NCBI GenBank assembly: GCA_037039925.1
Contig: JAXRKP010000479.1
Coordinates: forward strand, 77,501 to 141,500
Direction: 5' to 3'
DNA: 64,000 nucleotides
DNA from: Doris montereyensis
Taxonomy: Eukaryota; Mollusca; Gastropoda; Nudibranchia; Dorididae
The notes beneath the pieces were generated by a model. The model was not told the DNA's origin. It searched no databases and saw nothing but the letters and a program-made list of their open reading frames with translations. Within the stretch, counting starts at the first letter, position 1, and each line of letters opens with the position of its first letter. Shown here piece after piece: positions 14,901 to 26,051 of the stretch. Both the position numbers and the translations under genes were made by a program.

Positions 14901-17900
14901 CAGTAGTAAAACAAGTGTACCAATCTAGGATAAAAAGATTTATCAGTGAAAAACAGATGGATCTGAATGATAGCACAATAGAAGAAAAGTGGCAGATGTA
15001 TAAAGAAACACTCCTCAGTTGTACTGAAGAGGTCTGTGGTAGGAAACAAATTAAAGGAGATAGGAAAAGAACAGCATGGTAGAATGAGAATGTCAAGACT
15101 AAGATCAAAGAAAAGAAGGTTGCTGGAACTGGAAGAAATACTTGCAAACAAAGAGACCAGAGGATAGGATAGATTACATGAATAAAAGAACTATCACCAA
15201 AGAGGAAGTTAGGAAAGCAAAACAGGAACAATGGGAAGAGTTTTGACAAAGACATCAAGATAGCTATCAAGGAAATCAAAAGCTGTTCTGGGGGGCAATG
15301 AAGAGCAAGAGAAAGACCAAAGCATGCCCAATACGACAGATTAAGAATGCCAAAGGAGAAATAATGAAAGAAGACAGCGAAATCATGGAAACATGGAGAA
15401 AGCATTTCCACCAATTACATAATCCCTCCAGAACGTATGAAACAAGGAGTAAAGATCAATTAGTAAGAGTAACAAGTAATCCAGAGGAGACAGCTGAAGA
15501 TATAGATATATCAATGAAAGAAATCCAAAGTTATAAGAAAAGTGAAATTAGGAAAGGCCCCAGGAGCAGATCAAGTTTATTCAGAAATGATTAAAAACCA
15601 AGGGAGAGAGGCAAACAAACTACTACATGCAATATGCCAACAAGCATGGAAGTCCAAACAGGTGCCAGACTGGAAAAAGGGAACGATAGTACCAATACAT
15701 AAGAAAGGATCAACTATGGAATGCTCAAACTATAGAGGGATATCACTACTTAGCGTTCCAGGAAAAGTATATGCCAGGATATTGGAAATGAGACTAAGGA
15801 AAAAGTAGAGGATCATATTGAAGAGCATCAGAGTGGATTTAAACCAGGAAGAAGTGTACAAGACCACATATTTACCATTATACAAATAATAGAAAAATTC
15901 CTTGAGAGAAACATTGACTTGCACTTGTGCTTTATTGACTTAGAAAAGGCATTTGACACTGTGAGGAGGGAAGACCTATGGCATTCCTTAAAAGAACACA
16001 ATGTAGAGCAAAATTAAATAGAAACCATTAAACGTTTTTACCATAAACCAACATGTGCAGTGAGAGTAGCTGGAAACATATCTGCAGAATTTGATGTAGA
16101 TATAAGTGTAAGACAGGGTTGTATCTTAAGTCCTCTTTTGTTTATCACATTTATGGATTCAGTCGCAAAGGCATCCTCAAAAATGAAGAAAATAAATGTA
16201 GGTGTGTGGAAGCTCAAACCAGTAAATGTATCAATGCTTTCATTTGCCAATGATTTAGTTCTGTTTGGAAAATCAGAAAGTGACCTTCAGTTGAATATCA
16301 ACATTATGAACAATGAACTAACTAAAAGAGTAATGAGAGTAAATGCAAAGAAAACCAAACCAAATAATGCTAGGAACTAGGGAAGCTAAAACACAAAATC
16401 TTAAATTGACCATGGAGAATTTAGAACAAGTTCAAAGCTACAATTACCTAGGAGTAATGATTAACTCAGAGGGAAAACTAAGAGAAGAAATCAGCCAGAG
16501 AATCCAAAAAGCAAGTGCAATATATAACCATCTAGGAAAGGCATTTGTAGGGTAAGCAAGAATTGTCAACAAAAACCAAAATGGTTTATTGTCCTATCCT
16601 CTATGACAGAAACTTTATTGACAGTAGAGAATACATTAGAGTACCAGCTGAAATGACAGAAGATTGGTGGGGAAAACTGAACGAGACAAAATCAGTAAGA
16701 GATCAAACCAAAGCAGATAGCATAAAAACTAAGATAGAAATGAATCAACTGAGATGCATGTAAACAGAATGAATGACAATAGAATAGCTAAATCAGTATA
16801 CTTTAAAAGACCAAAAGGCAGACCTCAGAGAAAGTGGGAAGAAGTAAAAGAGGCATTGAAGCATAGAAATTTAACTGAACTGATAAAGAAAGAAAGAAAG
16901 AAACTATAGAACATGATTTTGTCTCTTGTCCAAATGAGGATTTAGGGAGGAATTATCGGTGGAAAGGAAAAATGAAAGAAAATGTTTGCAATTTTTTTAA
17001 AAATCGGTTTAAGTTGCATTTGCATGCAATGTTGTAAATATGTCTTTTGTAGTTACACCCTCATTTATAAAGAAAATGAAAGAAAAGAGTTGTTAAAACC
17101 CTCAGACAAAAACGGAAAGATCTCGCAAGGAGAAAATCCAGGACAAACGCAAGGCGATGTTAGAATCAAGGCTGGCCAAGGTCAAGGAAAGACGGAAGTT
17201 GAAAACCAAAGAAATTCCTGCTGGTTAGTGGAATGGGAAAGCCATTCTTTACCTTAGCAGCAACATTTTAAAAAATCCCAATACGTTGTCTGGGTTGCAA
17301 ATTTGAAAGTGTTAGATATAAGAATAAGATGGATTCATTATACTTATCTGCACACATGTACTTACTTTAGGAAGAAGGAATATTTGACACATTTATGCCA
17401 TAAGTTCAAAAGATCACATAAGAACTTCAGTTTGGAACAAAATTTGTCACCTTTCAAATTTCTTTCTTAATTATGTCAAATAACACTGTACAGTTGAGTA
17501 ACAACATACATACATTTATTTGTTATATTTGATAACATACTAATGGATCTTACGGAAAATGTATTCGTATAAAAAATACCTTTGTAACAGATTTTTTTCT
17601 TTTTTTTCTGTCTACTGCAGAAGATGAGGAGACAGAAATTGGTCCCAAATTGAGTGAAGCAGACAAAGAGGAAATGAGAAGAGAAGAGGAAGTGAAGAGG
17701 AAGAAGGAAGAGGTAGAAAAAGCAGCTGAGGAGGCTAGAAAGAAGTTTGTACGGGAATGGGATGAAAAGAAAAAGACCGCCAGTAAGTCACATCTTTTTT
17801 CCTCTTATTTCACACCTGAAAGAACTATGACTTTTCGACTGATATACTTCCTTAATGATACAATACGAAGAGTTTTCTTGTTTGGGTAACAAAAAGAGTG

Positions 17901-20900
17901 AATCATCACTCAATAGTATCATAGTCATTATGTTATGTTTAAGAGGTATGTTTTAAGAAATGATAATAGATGAGCAAAGAAAAATTTAAAACAAGCATCA
18001 TCCTCTCCATGAGAAATGTAATCCATTTACACGGAGTGAAAAAACCTAAAGGAATTCTTTCAAGGCCGTTACAACCCAAAGAGCTAGAGCTTATCCATTA
18101 CTATAGCATTTAAGATTCAATCCCAGGACTTGACCCGACCTTAGAAAATGGAAGTGTGGTGTTATACAAAGAGATTTAAAAGAGAAGAGCGTGATAGCAC
18201 ATCTGCTTAGTGGCTACAGATGTTACAATTATTGAGAAGATATGTTACGGATGAGGTTTAACTCATTAGTGTGTAGATTCCCTGACCGGAAGATGATGAC
18301 CTAGACTCAATGTCACCACAACCAGATCGCTGTGGTATGTTTATATTTTCTGTGCTTCTGATGGCTGACTTTAAGAAAAGGATTCTTTTCTCCACATGTA
18401 ACTATTATTGTAACAGTCCATTATGCCAAAGTTGATGATAAAGATAAAAAAAAAGCAAAAAAGACATAAAAAATAAAGACGATTGAAGCAGAACGATGAA
18501 ATGTGTGTGTTCAAACAAAAGCAATACAGTAGCTAAAAATACCATCGATGACAGGTTTGCGGAAAGTGGCGCTATTATATTAGGATCATGACCTTTAGCA
18601 TCAACAGACCAATCATTTTTCTAGAAATAATAGCACTTAAAATAAGTAACAAAAATAGATTTGCTGAGCCAATCTGATTGCTGAAAGAAAAGATGTTACC
18701 CACGGCCATGTTTGGCCGGCTTAAACAATGCGAAGCAGTTTGCGGGCAGCTGGGTATGGTCGGGCTAAACACAGCAGGCTGTCTAGTGTGCAACCGCTTT
18801 TGGCCAGCTTAAACCGTAATGAGTTAAAGTTAAAGAGATACTCTCCCGATGCCATGAAGGGTCGTAGTGAAGATGGCAAGTGCTGGCCCAGGATGTTGAA
18901 CACTGATGCTGATACTTGCCTTGCTAAGTCATTCACGCTGCCTTTAGCCATAGGCTGTCAGATTGTTTTAAATTTTCATCACCTGTCGTTAATGGTCTCC
19001 ATTGCTGTTCTATAGAACAAAAAAACAACAAAACAACCCAACCCTGTGCTCTCCTGTCGAAATCACAACCCAGCCTGATGTTGAAGGTCTGTTAGTGTTA
19101 GATGGGCACTGCTCTTCTTTGTGTCACTCCATACAAACATGACTAAGACTATTTCTCCTGATCTCTTTTACTTGAGCATCTGAATCTCATGTTTTAGTTT
19201 TGTGTTTTTGTTAGATCTATATGTAAATTCTAGATCTAATTCTATAATTTTATGTACGATTTCAGATCTAGATCTATTAAGATAGATAGATAGATAGATA
19301 GATAGATATCGAGAGGCAAGTCTATACTCAACATATAATATCCATCTCTTTGATGTACAGTAGACAAAGACAATTTGATGACCAAAATTATCAGGAAAAG
19401 GAATCAATCATCGTTGCTACACAATGTAACCCCCCCCCTCTTACAAAGACGTCTTAAATAATTATATATTCGGTTTTTCCAACTTTATCAAACTTCTCCT
19501 TTTGCTGGAGATCAATTCACAAAAATGTTTTTATGAAGAATTTATGATTTCCTATACCAAATATTTTTACATTAAGTCCAAGCCTAGATCTCTATGTCTA
19601 ACTTTTTGAACAAGCCTTTCATTTTCATACACACCTTTGAGCTCTGTAATTTATTGACTTGGTTATATTTACTTTCTAGCATCAAATGAGCTCCTTCTTG
19701 TCTTTTATCTTTTCCCTCAAGGTTCCTGGTTGGGTGACAAATATGCTGATATTCGCCGATGTGAACGAGAAGCTGAATTTGCTCCACCGTCTATGTATTT
19801 CAACGAAGCCACACCATCAGCAAAGTCTGCTGTTTCCGCTTTGAATTTTAGAAATAAAAATGTTGTTGTACACAAGCAAAATATACAACACCAGACATTT
19901 AAAGCAAATGTTCATAACGATGGAAAAAGACACAGAGAAAATCTATTGAAAGCATCTTCAAATCCTAGTGCATCTAATTTGTCATCTTCATCACTAAATT
20001 TGTCTTCTGTAAACCAAGAGGTGAACACTTCAGCTGGTAACCCAATGCCGTGTATAGATATCTCAGTGGATTCGATTCCGTTGCCAAGTATTTCTCAATG
20101 CACAAACGAAAATAAACCTAATCTAGTCACAGCTTCATCCAGGTCAAATCTTGATAACAGCAACCACAGTGAGGCAATGCAAAGACAACCAACAAATCAG
20201 CTTAGCTTCCTGCAGCCAATAGCTTATCAGTATGCTAACGATTCAATGGTCGGCCAGACTCAAAATGATGATTATACACCATCACCTGTTCCTGTGGCAT
20301 CCGCGTATCAAGCCACCATGCAGCATCAGGTATCCTGGCAGCAGGAGCAACTGACACCACCAATACCACAACAACAACAGCAACAACCACAACAACAACA
20401 ACAACAACAGTGGCCACAGCAACAACAGTGGTTTAGCCACCAAACCACACCCTCCATCCCTGACCAGCAGCCCACCTACCACTGCCATCCCGGACAAGCT
20501 CCCCCACTTATACCCAAACCCAGGCTGGACAGGGCCCCCCAGCTAATGCAAGTTCAAATCAGACAAATGCATGCTACTCAAGCCAATCTGCTTCATCAGC
20601 CTGTGATTTCATTGGTTATAACTATAATAAGAGGTCTTTCGCAGGATACAGAAGATTCCAGCAGCGAATCAAAGAAGCCAAAAGTACCCAAATCTGCCAT
20701 AGTTGATAATCGATTCATGCTCAACTCTGAATCCACTTCTGATTCGCGTGCCATGCCAACAGTTCAAGCAGTTCCATACAAACCAGGCAGCTTTACAGAA
20801 GCTAGATTCAAACAGGTTGAGACACCATTGCAAGAAGATGAGACTCTGCATGTGTCTGAAAGGAAAGCCCAGCTTTCTGGAGGCCCCATGCTGTACACAG

Positions 20901-21013
20901 CAGAGCAGCAACAAAAGCAACTGGATCTCATGAAGGAGGATGAAGGTTCAAACACTGAAACCAATGAAAAAGTTGAAGAATTTCTTAAATCTATCCGAAA
21001 TGAAACTACATAA
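2980..21013 (+). CDS. CCDC174: CCDC174, coiled-coil domain-containing protein 174 (10 exons, 5' end missing)
   Basis: Exons: 2980-3079, 5572-5687, 7550-7611, 9304-9463, 10132-10220, 10770-~10980, 13056-13150, 17106-17223, 17621-17782, 19722-21013 (stop TAA). All have AG acceptors and GT donors, and phases agree except at the sixth. Seen in order: VELKAELFKK; TNVWDQKNAGVSVRAQRD; GYLVDFQKK; EEWIDYTDSLG followed by the RSRRC block; a WEDEATQLL segment; HGVGFYQFSKDQQ; IQDKRKAMLESRLAKV; a Glu/Lys-rich coiled coil ending FVREWDEKKK; CEREAEFAPPSMYF. These follow the order of vertebrate CCDC174, a nuclear protein reported to associate with the exon junction complex. About 800 residues lie in the window, against about 467 in human, because of a Gln/Pro-rich tail. 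Frame breaks: extra A at 3010-3016, lost base near 10156, extra G at 10822-10826. LINE copy 2 sits in the intron before 17106. The initiator exon is probably upstream. Confidence 0.9.
3080..5571. other. CCDC174 intron with G-runs and a short tandem duplication
   Basis: No coding signal beyond the flanking exons. Long G homopolymers lie at about 4599-4617, 5163-5178 and 5230-5244. A segment of about 75 bp is duplicated in tandem at about 5018-5160; each copy carries GATTGGCT, SAGACATWAYATTC and CGCTAGCAAC. Confidence 0.6.
5688..9303. other. CCDC174 introns without recognised elements
   Basis: AT-rich intronic sequence around the small exon 7550-7611. There is a G-run at about 5971-5982. No family-level repeat or RNA gene was recognised. 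Confidence 0.5.
9600..10085 (+). repeat. Minisatellite in CCDC174 intron
   Basis: About 9-10 imperfect units of roughly 36-50 bp. The core is GGAAAGGTTGCTACATGCAG followed by TGAAGCCAGAGATAT. Some units add GTGATATGTAATG. The array ends about 45 bp before the acceptor of the exon at 10132. Confidence 0.9.
10132..10220 (+). CDS. CCDC174: CCDC174 exon with a one-base frame break
   Basis: The exon opens by completing the W of EEW, then reads IDYTDSLG. At about 10156 the frame shifts by one lost base. The other frame continues RSRRC-LKKDLKDIKKDDKNL up to the GTAACA donor, as in the family (DSLGRSRRC-RKDL). The lost base falls beside a GGGCG run. Without it the annotated frame ends after eight codons. 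Confidence 0.85.
10770..10980 (+). CDS. CCDC174: CCDC174 sixth exon; frame break and uncertain 3' boundary
   Basis: Begins RSLNQNMTG after the CAG acceptor at 10767-10769. A G5 run at 10822-10826 carries one base too many, after which the other frame reads SLHLVSNDMYREKMRQ and then WEDEATQLLDKGQEE and IHYSNVQF. The best donor is GTGTTA at 10981, but the phase then differs by one from the next exon (13056), so either a further indel or another donor is involved. A SINE starts only about 20 bp after the donor. Confidence 0.75.
10998..11235 (+). mobile_element. tRNA-derived SINE (family B)
   Basis: The head resembles a tRNA: TGGCTCAGTTGGTAG matches a pol III A box, with a degenerate B box further on. 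The body holds ATGGATGATGAAAAGGAGG and GTTTACAG. The 3' end (ATATCACCTTAGTTGTGGAT) recurs at 27180-27230, at 31935-31970 and in inverse at 32990-33020, which shows a dispersed family. Confidence 0.7.
11575..11792 (+). repeat. GA-rich low-complexity tract
   Basis: Imperfect (GA)n with GACAGACA interspersions and a short G-run. Open frames here are composition artefacts. Confidence 0.9.
11937..12066 (+). repeat. Dispersed repeat, also present at 57449-57580
   Basis: Shares an ordered series of words with 57449-57580: ACGGCAGA, GAGAGATTGGG, AAGACTAC, TCGCA/TTGCA, and TTTTTGTTA. Identity is moderate, so both are old copies. Here it directly precedes the SINE at 12061. Confidence 0.65.
12061..12360 (+). 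mobile_element. tRNA-derived SINE (family A)
   Basis: The head GGTGGCCGAGTGGTTAG is a good A box of tRNA-Leu/Ser type, and GGTCCCAGGTTTGCATC stands at the B-box position. The body contains CCTGTCCAGAAGGTGATTAT, which recurs exactly at about 46808-46827. The tail is rich in (ACT/ATT) near 12345-12372. A further fragment (AAATGGGTACAAGCTTG) lies near 12835. Confidence 0.75.
12887..12962. repeat. Perfect 30-bp inverted repeat with 16-nt loop
   Basis: Arms 12887-12916 and 12933-12962 are exact reverse complements; the stem includes CTGCTGTGTTGACTATTTAT. The loop is TAGTGAGATGTTTCAT. The hairpin ends 94 bp before the acceptor of the CCDC174 exon at 13056. It may be a fold-back element remnant or a structured intronic RNA; nothing shows processing. 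Confidence 0.95.
14031..16910 (+). mobile_element. Non-LTR retrotransposon, copy 2, inside a CCDC174 intron
   Basis: Same family as copy 1, starting GGCAGCCCCACCATCTACCT. The endonuclease part runs from about 14164 (VSFGTRNVKAINGKE) to SDHHLVIAK near 14790-14815, with about 80 bp lost near 14435. The RT part is the most complete of the three copies: APGADQVYSEMI near 15555, NYRGISLLSVPGK near 15728-15766, HQSGFKPGRSVQDH near 15825, CFIDLEKAFDTV near 15930-15965, VRQGCILSPLLF near 16107. The active-site motif is FAND (16243-16254) instead of FADD, so the copy is probably catalytically dead. The tail has GATAAAGAAAGAAAG near 16880. It lies in the same orientation as the host gene. Confidence 0.92.
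17783..19721. other. CCDC174 last intron
   Basis: No gene recognised. It holds a (GATA)n tract at about 19280-19308, several AGATCTAGATCT words near 19215-19275 and a C-run near 19431. A tRNA-like SINE head may lie near 18065-18140 (GAGCTAGAGC, then GATTCAATCCC) but is too weak to call. Confidence 0.5.
19722..21013 (+). CDS. CCDC174: CCDC174 terminal exon with Gln/Pro-rich tail
   Basis: A 1292-bp open exon. It starts SSWLGDKYADIRRC and CEREAEFAPPSMYF, the conserved end of the family core. It then runs about 400 residues of Ser/Asn/Gln/Pro-rich, probably disordered sequence, with a CAA/CAG tract encoding interrupted polyglutamine at about 20370-20435. It ends VEEFLKSIRNETT. The human protein has only about 100 residues after the EFAPPS motif. 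Length and composition of the tail are likely lineage-specific. Confidence 0.88.
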
Positions 21014-21560
21014 TTGTAGCTTTCATGTAAGGTGTAGATAGATTTGATGAATGGAGTGGTTACATATTCAAATGTGATATGATGTTTTACAATAGAAATC
21101 AACAGAAAATGATGTTTAAAAATTCATATACCTGAAATATTGAACTTCTTTGATTTGATATAGATCACATGAATTTCTACGATATTTGTGTACATGTGTG
21201 TGTAGGTGCTCAGAAGGTGAAGAGAATGTCAGTTGTATTGTACTTGTAGGTAAATATCAAATATTATTTACGGTACCTCTACTTTAAGATGGATTTAAAG
21301 TCTGTATCCGCACAAGTGTAAGCTCTCTGACTGTACATCATTCATCCCCCAACTGGTCATTTCATTCAAAGTCCTTCTCAACTTTTTCAATGCTCTCATA
21401 TTTGATGCAAATGATACATGTTTTCATTTTCAATTGCCATGACTTTTGCAGTCATTATCTTGAACTAGCTGTATTTTGTTTTCCATTATAAACTGGACAG
21501 TTTGTGATGAAATGGCTTTGAGTAGTTTGAGTAGTGGTCATTGACACATTTTAGTTTCAA
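21014..21560 (+). other. CCDC174: Probable CCDC174 3' UTR and flank
   Basis: Non-coding sequence after the stop. No canonical AATAAA was found in the first 500 bp, so the transcript end is unresolved. Confidence 0.4.
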
Positions 21561-21720
21561 TGAAATTTACCCCATCCACCATATGTAAGCTCTCAGGATG
21601 AATTAAAAGGAAGCAGCAAGATGAAAGATAAGTAAAAGGAATGAAAAAGAAAGGAAAGAAGTAGCACCTATCAGTAGCGGTTGCCAACTGCCCACACCAC
21701 AGATGCTGACAATGACACCA
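21560..21720 (-). mobile_element. SINE 3' segment (family C)
   Basis: Contains AATTTACCCCATCCACCAT, CTCAGGATGAATTAAAAGGAA and ACAGCAAG-type words. It recurs at 22512-22640, 62008-62110 and 62193-62300, and in the opposite orientation at 49665-49785. Confidence 0.7.
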
Positions 21721-21799
21721 TGATTTTATCATACTAAAATTGACAATTACATGTATAACTATAAGCACTGTGAGGAAAAGCTTGGGCGACCGAATATGT

Positions 21800-22370
21800 A
21801 ACCAAATAAGATTTCATTTTGGTATAAAAAGATTTCGCTAATTCGTACATTCCACCAAATCAATGCCAGGAGCAGACTGCGGCAGCGACAATGTACCAGT
21901 TGTATGTTTAATGAATGTCAAACTAAAGAAATTGCTACTAAAAGCCAAGAAGCAGATTAAATTTCACAGGTCTGTTGCTTTCAAACTAGGAGCTTTAAGA
22001 AATAGTCACCATATCAGTAAAGAATAAATATACCATACTTAACAACTCAATCACGGCAGAAGAAAAATGGGTGAAAATGAAGGAATCGATAATATATCTA
22101 TACAAAGAGATGCTTCCAGCCATTGCACCCAAACATCATAAAAAGTGGATCACAGAAGACATGCTTCAAAAGATAGAATTGAGAAGAAAGGTAAAGAATG
22201 ATAGTGAGAAATACAGATCTCTCGATAAACAGATCAAGACAAAAGGCAACAAAGCCAAAGATGCCTGGCTCAATAAACAGTGCACAGAAATAGAAGAAAG
22301 AAATAGAAGAAAGTGTAACAGCAACCCAAAATTCCAAATACATGCACGGTAGGATACATGAACAGTGACA
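21800..22370 (+). mobile_element. RTE-type LINE relic (endonuclease/RT junction)
   Basis: PGADCGSDN near 21870-21895 is the conserved endonuclease end of RTE/BovB-type elements. It is followed by a 93-codon open stretch at 22071-22352 (WITEDMLQKIELRRKVKN; DAWLNKQCTEIEERN) that fits the linker before the RT. No RT core follows. It is distinct in sequence from the three other LINE copies. Confidence 0.65.
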
Positions 22371-22511
22371 ACCATGTACAACAGGACTCCTCTTATACAT
22401 GTACCAGTATTACCAGTACCAGGAGCTTTGTAAATCCCCGCTTTCACCATCTCTTTACCGGTAGTTACTAGTACTGTACAACAGTACTCTTACACTTACA
22501 ATCACAACACA

Positions 22512-22640
22512 GGTTTAATTGAAATTTACCCCATCCACCATTGTGGTGATCTCAGGGTGAATTAAAAGGAAACAGCAAGATAAAAAATAAGTGAAAGAAG
22601 GAAAGGAAAGATGTAGGACCTACCAGAAGTGCCCGCCAAA
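22512..22640 (-). mobile_element. SINE 3' segment (family C), second copy
   Basis: GAAATTTACCCCATCCACCA, GTGATCTCAGGGTGAATTAA, then AACAGCAAGATAAAAAATAA and TGCCCGCC. Close to the copies at 21560 and 62008. Confidence 0.72.
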
Positions 22641-23440
22641 ACACAGGAGTCCATACTAAACTGTTCCTGTTATAACTAACAGGACAAATCAATCTCAAGT
22701 GGGTGAAATTGGTGCATTACATCGCTTACTTATGTGTACTACATTAATATAATGTACAATGTATACATGTTGGTCCGAAGGTATACACATAATGTACTAC
22801 TACTAGTTCTAGTACTTGGTGGGTTTAACTTATATCGAGAGAGTGAGAGAAAGGACATAAGGGAAGTATGGAGATGAAAAGAGAAAGTACTCTCACCTGT
22901 GATCACATGGTTGGAGGCAGGATAAATTTAGAGTTGGGTTGGGAGGGTTTATAATTCTTATTTTTCCATGTAGTCCTGTTATAACAGGCTTCCACTGTAC
23001 AATGTTAAACAGTTCTGCTATAAGTTTATAGGTGGTTTGCAAGGAGTTAACCCACCCAAAAGCCCTCTGGATGTACGATGGGCCTAGCCCATGATTTTCT
23101 CAACATACAATTACAATATTAGCCAAGGGTATGCCAGCCTCCCCCCCCCCCCCCTCCCATTTCAGTTTTTAAGCCTACTGTTCACTTATAATACCTACAT
23201 TTGGTCTCTATGAAGTCAGTATTGAAAAAATATTAGAAATTATTAGACACTTTTCTGCTTCTCAAGTGTACTGGTACTTTCCCGTCGACAGAGTCTTGTT
23301 ACTGTTAATTATAAATATAAGCAATACTTCCCTTTCCAGTCCCTGTTATAAGACTAAGACGAAGAGAGAGAAAAAAGGGGATGCAATGATCTTGCTATTT
23401 AATAACTGGTTTCCTGTTATAACAGGACCACTGTACATAG
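22640..23440. mobile_element. Remnants of TA-flanked, CCTGTTATAACAGG-bearing DNA elements
   Basis: The palindrome CCTGTTATAACAGG occurs near 22974-22988 (followed by CTTCCACTG then TA) and near 23412-23425 (followed by ACCACTG then TA); a partial copy lies near 22668. The CCACTG/TA ends resemble the pogo-like ends seen at 31180 and 42997. Left ends could not be paired, so boundaries are uncertain. Confidence 0.45.
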
Positions 23441-26051
23441 CCTTTCTTTCTTTCTTTATCAGTTCCCATTCTATCTTTCGGTGTATGGGTTTAGATGCCC
23501 GAGATGATCTTTCTCCATGATGCCATGTCCTGGCATTTTTTGTTTCCTTACAAAAAAGTTAAATTTCTATGCTTCAATGCCTCTTTTATATCTTCTTCCC
23601 ACTTTCTCTGAGGTCTGCCTTTTGGTCTTTTACATTGGGCTTTAGCACTGTATACTGATTTAGCTATTCTATTGTCATTCATTCTGTTTACATGCCCAAA
23701 CCATCTCAATTGATTTGTTTCTATCTTAGTTTTTATGCCATCTGCTTTGGTTTGATCTCTTATTGTTGTATTTCTGATTTTGTCTCTTAGTTTTCCCTTC
23801 TTCTCTTCTTAGATATTTCAATTCAGCTGCCTGTACTCTTCTGTATTCTCTACTGTTTAAAGTCCAAGTTTTGCTGCCACAGAGAAGAGTAGGACAATAA
23901 ACTGTATTGTATACTGCCATTTTAGTTTTTGTCGACAATTTTTGCTTACCTACAAATGCCTTTCCTAGATGGTTATATATTGTCATTGCCGTTTGCATTC
24001 TCTGGCTGATTTCTTCTCTTAGTTTTCCCTCTGACTCTGAGTTAATCATTACTCCTAGGTAATTGTAGCTTTGAACTTGTTCTAAATTCTCCAGCCCGAT
24101 TTAAGATTTTGTGTTTTAGCTTCCCTAGTTACTAGCATTGTTTTGGTTTTCTTTGCATTTACTCTCATTCCTCTTTTAGTTAGTTCATTGTTCATAATGT
24201 TGATATTCGACTGAAGGTCACTTTCTGATTTTCCAAACAGAACTAAATCATTGGCAAATGAAAGCATTGATACATTTACTGGTTTGAGCTTCCACATACC
24301 TACATTTATTTTCTTCATTTTTGAGGATGCCTTTGCGACTGAATCCATAAATGGAATAAACAAAAGAGGACTTAAGGTACAACCCTGTCTTACACCTATA
24401 TCTACATCAAATTCTGCAGATGTTTCCAGCTACTCTCACTGCACATGTTGGTTTATGGCAAAAACTTTTAATGGCTTCTATTAAATTTTGCTCTACATTG
24501 TATTCTTTTAAGGAATGCCATAGTTCGTCCCTCCTCAGTCACAGTATCAAATGCCTTTTTTAAGTCAATAAAACACAGGTGCAAGTCAATGTTTCTCTCA
24601 AGGAATTTTTCTATTATTTGTATATAATGGTAAATATGTGGTCTTGTACTTGTACACTTCTTCCTGGTCTAAATCCACTCTGATGCTCTTCAATCTGATC
24701 CTCTACTTTTTTCCTTAGTCTCATTTCCAATATCCTGGCATATACTTTTCCTGGAACGCTAAGTAGTTGATTTCCTTGATAGCTTTCTTGAAGTCTTTGT
24801 CCAAACTCTTCCCATTGCTCCCTGTTTTGCTTTCCTAACTTCCTCTTTGGCAATAGTTCATTTATTCACATAATCTATCCTATCCTCTGGTCTCTTTGTT
24901 TGCAAGTATTTCTTCCAGGCATCCTTCTTTTCTTTGATCTTAGTCTTGACATTCTCATTCTACCACCATGCTGTTCTTTTCCTATCTCATTTAATTTGTT
25001 TCCTACCACAGACCTCTTCAGTACAACTGAGGAGTGTTTCTTTATATATCTACCACTTTTCTTCTATTGTGCTATCATTCAGATCCATCTGTCTTTCACT
25101 GATAAATCTTTTTATTCTAGATTGGTATACTTGTTTTACTACTGGTTTATTTAGTTCCTCTATTTTGAGTTTAGTAGCTTTCTTCTCTTTCCTTTTTTCA
25201 GTCAGTAATCTCATTTTGGCAATCACTAAGTGATGATCATTAAATATTTCTGCTCCTCTGTTTACTCTTGCATCCAATGTAATGTACTGTAAAAAGGGAG
25301 CTGCTAACTATTATGTAGTCTTTTTACACCTGTCTTCATTTACTCTTGTATATTTGTGGATATCTTTATGAGGAAAAAAAAGGTGTTGGCTATTTTCATG
25401 TTATTCTTTAGGCAAAAATCTATGAGTCCCTCTCCATTTGGAGAAATTGTTGTCTCTCCTTCTTTACCTATTACTCCTCCTGACATTTCTACATTGTTGC
25501 CTACTCTAGCGTTAGTTTCTGTTTGGGTTTAAGATTCTCTGTAGCTATTAACTATTTGTAAATCGTTTTCGAAGATATCTTTTTCTTCTTTAGTTGCATC
25601 TTCGTTTGGTCCCTAAGTTGGTATTAATAATTTAATTTCTCGTCGTTTTGGTTTAATATTTACCTCTAATAGCCGTGGGCTTATAAATTTCCAACTTTCT
25701 AGTAGTAGCTGTTCATGCCTTTTATGCACTAGGAGGCCTATTCCTGCTCTAGATCTGTATTTGAGAGCTACTCCTGAGAAGATTAAAATATGTTTTGGTC
25801 CTACATTTTCTATGCATTATCCTTTCTTCTTTGTTTCATAACATAGCCAAAATATCTACTTTGAATTTGTCCATTTCTTCAACTAATTCTAACTTTTTCC
25901 ATTATTGCCCTAACATTCCATGTTCCAAAAATCACAATCCGTATTCGTTTCCAAGTTTGTCTTCGAAAGATCAAACCGGTTATATTACTTTTATTTCTCT
26001 GAATCAGTTTGTTTTGGGTAAGCAGGGGATTAGCCCACTGTACCCTATGTA
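23441..26051 (-). mobile_element. Non-LTR retrotransposon, copy 3 (minus strand)
   Basis: Reverse-complement copy of the family. The 3' tail CTTTCTTTCTTTCTTTATCA lies at about 23441-23460 and the 5' end (ACTGTACCCTATGTA) at about 26036-26050. On the minus strand one reads the C-terminal WTLNSREYRRVQAAE, the active-site motif FAND at 24247-24258, LLSVPGKVYARILEMRLRKK followed by HQSGFRPGRSVQ, and endonuclease blocks. About 480 bp between AIKEI and LLSVPGK are deleted near 24773, a different deletion from those in copies 1 and 2. Confidence 0.92.

Noticed and set aside
14872..15414. 180-codon minus-strand Ser/Phe/Leu-rich ORF
   Set aside because: Antisense shadow of LINE copy 2; the same shadow appears at copies 1 and 3.
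18065..18330. Possible tRNA-derived SINE
   Set aside because: A- and B-box-like words are present, but no second copy or clear tail was found in the window.
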